Assembly: GCF_000046705.1 (NCBI RefSeq)
Contig: NC_005956.1
Coordinates: 868,001-932,000, forward strand
DNA: 64,000 nt
From: Bartonella henselae str. Houston-1
GTDB taxonomy: Bacteria > Pseudomonadota > Alphaproteobacteria > Rhizobiales > Rhizobiaceae
Direction: 5' to 3'
This document shows positions 61,565 through 64,000 of this stretch, one piece after another. Position numbers and translations under genes: made by a program. The first letter of the stretch is position 1; every line of letters starts with the position of its first letter. The notes under the pieces were generated by a model. The model did no database searches. It saw only the letters and a program-made list of their open reading frames with translations, and was not told the DNA's origin.

Positions 61565-63049
61565 ATGACTGATTTAACAACCCTCACAATTGCACAAGCC
61601 CGTGATGCTTTAAAAAAAAGAGAGCTTAAAGCAACTGAACTAACAGAAGCTTATTTAAAGGCAATTGAATTGGCCAATCCAATCTTGAATACTTATGTTG
61701 CAATAACAGCAGAACAAGCAATGAAAATGGCTGCTAAATCAGACAGCCGCTTGGCTAAAGGGCATGGAGGAATTTTAGAGGGAATTCCATTGGGAATTAA
61801 GGATCTTTTTGCGACACAAGATGTTCATACACAAGCCTGTTCCTATATTCTTGATGGTTTTAAACCGCACTATGAATCAACAGTGACTGCTAATTTATGG
61901 CGAGATGGAGCCGTCATGTTAGGGAAGCTTAATATGGATGAGTTTGCTATGGGGTCCTCTAATGAAACGTCATATTATGGTCCAGTTATTAGTCCATGGC
62001 GAAAAAAAGACTCTAATGAAAAACTCGTACCAGGTGGTTCTTCAGGTGGTTCTGCGGCCGCTGTTGCAGCAGGGCTTTGTGTGGGTGCAACCGCAACAGA
62101 TACAGGTGGCTCAATACGTCAGCCAGCAGCATTTACTGGTACTGTAGGGATAAAACCAACTTATGGACGTTGTTCACGGTGGGGAACCATCGCTTTTGCC
62201 TCATCACTTGATCAAGCAGGACCTATAGGGCGAAATGTTCGAGATTGTGCTATTTTACTTAAATCAATGGCTTCCTTTGATGAAAAAGATTCTACTTCAG
62301 TTAATTTACCAGTGCCTGATTATGAAAGTTATATTGGTCAATCCATCAAAGGAATGAAAATTGGTATTCCAAAAGAATATTACCTTGAGGGAATGTCTCC
62401 TGAAATCGTTGAACTTTGGCAAAAAGGAATAAATTGGCTAAAAGAAGCAGGGGCTGAAATAAAAAATATTTCATTACCCCATACAAAATACGCTTTGCCT
62501 GCTTACTACATTGTGGCTCCTGCAGAAGCATCTTCTAATTTGGCTCGTTATGATGGTGTTCGTTTTGGTCTTCGTATACCGGGAAAAGACGTTATTGAAA
62601 TGTATGAAAATACTCGCTCAGTTGGTTTTGGTAATGAAGTGAAACGACGTATTTTGATTGGCACTTATGTTCTTTCATCGGGCTATTATGATGCCTATTA
62701 TCTTAAAGCTCAGAAAGTACGAACATTAGTAAAGCGTGATTTTGATCAATGTTTTTCTTCTGGGGTTGATGCTATTCTCACGCCAGCAACACCAACACCA
62801 GCTTTTGGTATCGCTGATGAAAAAATAAAAAACGATACTGTGGCAATGTATCTCAATGATATTTTTACTGTACCGGTTAATATGGCTGGTTTACCAGGAA
62901 TTTCTGTTCCTTCTGGTCTCTCATCGAATGGTTTACCGTTAGGATTGCAATTGATTGGTAAACCTTTTGCTGAAGAAGTCATTTTTCAGATAGCTCACAT
63001 TATAGAACAAGCAGCTGGAATGTTTAGTGCTGAAAAATGGTGGACATAA
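61565..63049 (+). CDS. gatA: Glutamyl-tRNA(Gln)/aspartyl-tRNA(Asn) amidotransferase subunit A
   Basis: Amidase-signature subunit that makes ammonia for transamidation of misacylated tRNA. The Ser-cisSer-Lys triad is visible: Lys in [12 protein letters not shown], then [16 protein letters not shown] and [15 protein letters not shown]. 494 residues from ATG 61565 (GAGAA site), 31 bases after gatC. Confidence 0.96.
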   Translation: MTDLTTLTIAQARDALKKRELKATELTEAYLKAIELANPILNTYVAITAEQAMKMAAKSDSRLAKGHGGILEGIPLGIKDLFATQDVHTQACSYILDGFKPHYESTVTANLWRDGAVMLGKLNMDEFAMGSSNETSYYGPVISPWRKKDSNEKLVPGGSSGGSAAAVAAGLCVGATATDTGGSIRQPAAFTGTVGIKPTYGRCSRWGTIAFASSLDQAGPIGRNVRDCAILLKSMASFDEKDSTSVNLPVPDYESYIGQSIKGMKIGIPKEYYLEGMSPEIVELWQKGINWLKEAGAEIKNISLPHTKYALPAYYIVAPAEASSNLARYDGVRFGLRIPGKDVIEMYENTRSVGFGNEVKRRILIGTYVLSSGYYDAYYLKAQKVRTLVKRDFDQCFSSGVDAILTPATPTPAFGIADEKIKNDTVAMYLNDIFTVPVNMAGLPGISVPSGLSSNGLPLGLQLIGKPFAEEVIFQIAHIIEQAAGMFSAEKWWT

Positions 63050-63139
63050 TAATAAAAAAGTTCAATTTTTTATGAAAAAAGATTTTCTTTCAACTTAGTT
63101 ATATTTAGAATTAGCAACCCATGCTATTTTTAAAGTTGA

Positions 63140-63424
63140 ATGAAGATTTCACTAGAAAATCTATTATTGAGCAAGAAAACCAATCGGTTAGCTTTAAAAG
63201 AACGAACAATCATAAAAGATTATGAAATAAGCCATGAAATACAATGTGTTATAAATGATTGTATTGGTAAACATACATTAGAGGAATGTATAGATCTCCT
63301 TTATAAAGAATTTATGAATAACTTTTGTTTTCTAAAGAGAATGTTGTGGTATTTTGTAATCACGTTTTCCGACAGGTTTAAAAGTTATTTAGAAAAAAAT
63401 GAAACAAAATCTTTCGAACTTTAG
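63140..63424 (+). CDS. Hypothetical protein
   Basis: 94 residues, Lys- and Leu-rich (DYEISHEIQCVINDCIGKHT, EECIDLLYKEFMNNFCFLKR) with three cysteines and no membrane signal. I do not recognise a family. It follows gatA in the same direction and is convergent with the livF-type gene. Support is the open frame only. Confidence 0.35.
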   Translation: MKISLENLLLSKKTNRLALKERTIIKDYEISHEIQCVINDCIGKHTLEECIDLLYKEFMNNFCFLKRMLWYFVITFSDRFKSYLEKNETKSFEL

Positions 63425-63522
63425 AAGAGTGTGTGAAAATTGAAAACCACAAGATATCTCTCTTAACATAGTAGATACGCGAGAAAATAAACTCTCTCTT
63501 CTTAATCACTGCGTGTAATTTT

Positions 63523-64000
63523 CTATCCGCCAAGATAAGCTTCTTTAACACGGGGATCAGAAAGCATAGCTTTGCCTTCACCATGAAACAAAACATGCCC
63601 AACTTCCAGAATATAAGCATAGTCCGCAATGGAAAGCGCTGCAAATGCGTTTTGTTCAATAAGAAGAACAGTTTTTCCCATATCATTAATTTTTCGGATA
63701 ATCGAAAAAATTTCCCGAATAAGAAGCGGTGCTAACCCTAGCGAGGGTTCATCTAATATTACCATGTCAGGATTACTCATGAGTGCACGACCCACAGCGA
63801 GCATTTGTTGTTCACCACCTGACATTGTTCCTCCTAACTGCTTTGCTCTTTCACGTAGACGCGGAAAGAGATCAAATATCCATTCGATATCACGAGAAAT
63901 TCCTGACTTATCATGGCGGATATAAGCACCTAAATGAAGATTTTCTAAAACAGTGAGATGAGGCATAATGCGCCGTCCTTCAGGACTGAGAGCAATACCT
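63523..64000 (-). CDS. livF: Branched-chain amino acid ABC transporter ATP-binding protein (LivF-type), C-terminal part
   Basis: The gene enters from the right edge; its N-terminus (Walker A) lies outside the window. The visible part reads GIALSPEGRRIMPHLTVLEN, the Q/SPEGRR hallmark of LivF, then the ABC signature TMSGGEQQMLAVGRALMSNP, the Walker B VILDEPSLGLAP and the switch VLLIEQNAFAALSIADYAYI. It ends KEAYLGG. It energises import of branched-chain amino acids or similar compounds with LivG/H/M expected further right. Confidence 0.9.
   Translation of the reverse strand, partial: GIALSPEGRRIMPHLTVLENLHLGAYIRHDKSGISRDIEWIFDLFPRLRERAKQLGGTMSGGEQQMLAVGRALMSNPDMVILDEPSLGLAPLLIREIFSIIRKINDMGKTVLLIEQNAFAALSIADYAYILEVGHVLFHGEGKAMLSDPRVKEAYLGG

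Overview
The window reads as a chromosome segment of a Bartonella-like alphaproteobacterium (Hyphomicrobiales, Bartonellaceae). It is AT-rich, has typical rhizobial gene blocks (glyA-nrdR-ribD-ribE-ribH-nusB; DUF177-plsX-fabH-ihfA-merR; dsbA-accB-accC; rnr-topA-dprA-plsY-pyrC-pyrB; gatC-gatA), and carries the decayed phage DNA and two-partner-secretion genes common in that genus. The assignment rests on protein family recognition and gene order; no database search was done.

Layout. 1-13.8 kb is core: the argC end, the riboflavin/nusB operon, bamE, the fatty-acid and phospholipid initiation cluster, thrS, yidD, an Fe-S scaffold gene, folE and a tRNA-Leu(GAG). 13.9-18.2 kb is accessory: a lipoprotein esterase, a coiled-coil protein, and an early-phage remnant (CI-like repressor broken at a G9 tract, Cro-like partner, two broken nuclease or nucleotide-metabolism genes). 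19-27.3 kb returns to core genes (divK, rpsI/rplM, recJ, parE, lipB, TPM and LemA proteins).

27.8-37.8 kb is the main accessory island. It starts with a badly decayed P2-like contractile tail module (sheath, tube, tail assembly, gpE, tape measure). This is cut at about 29.37 kb against an oppositely oriented helicase or nuclease fragment. Next comes a two-partner secretion locus: an intact TpsB pore, a TpsA exoprotein broken by a 65-bp-period duplication and by a one-base C-tract shift, and an intact cysteine-rich lipoprotein gene containing a G9 tract. A terminator, a nested spanin pair, a dead YafQ-type toxin and a dead HTH gene follow, and the island stops at tRNA-Thr(UGU).

38-64 kb is mostly core: biotin carboxylase subunits, a DsbA-like protein, glpD, dusA, cobT, an Lrp regulator with a decayed Lrp paralogue about 1.2 kb away, nucleases, rpmG, the rnr-topA-dprA-plsY-pyrC-pyrB run, an acyl-CoA dehydrogenase-like protein, ruvX, gatCA and the start of a livF-type ABC gene. 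The pyrC product lacks the usual His-x-His metal site.

The most interesting part is the TPS locus. The TpsA C-terminus carries a serine-hydrolase-like signature (A-H-S-R-G, with downstream Asp and His candidates) directly followed by a lipoprotein. This is arranged like a secreted effector and its envelope immunity protein, in a copy that is now broken or switchable. Three G9 tracts inside coding sequence (repressor, recJ, lipoprotein) are also notable in so AT-rich a genome.
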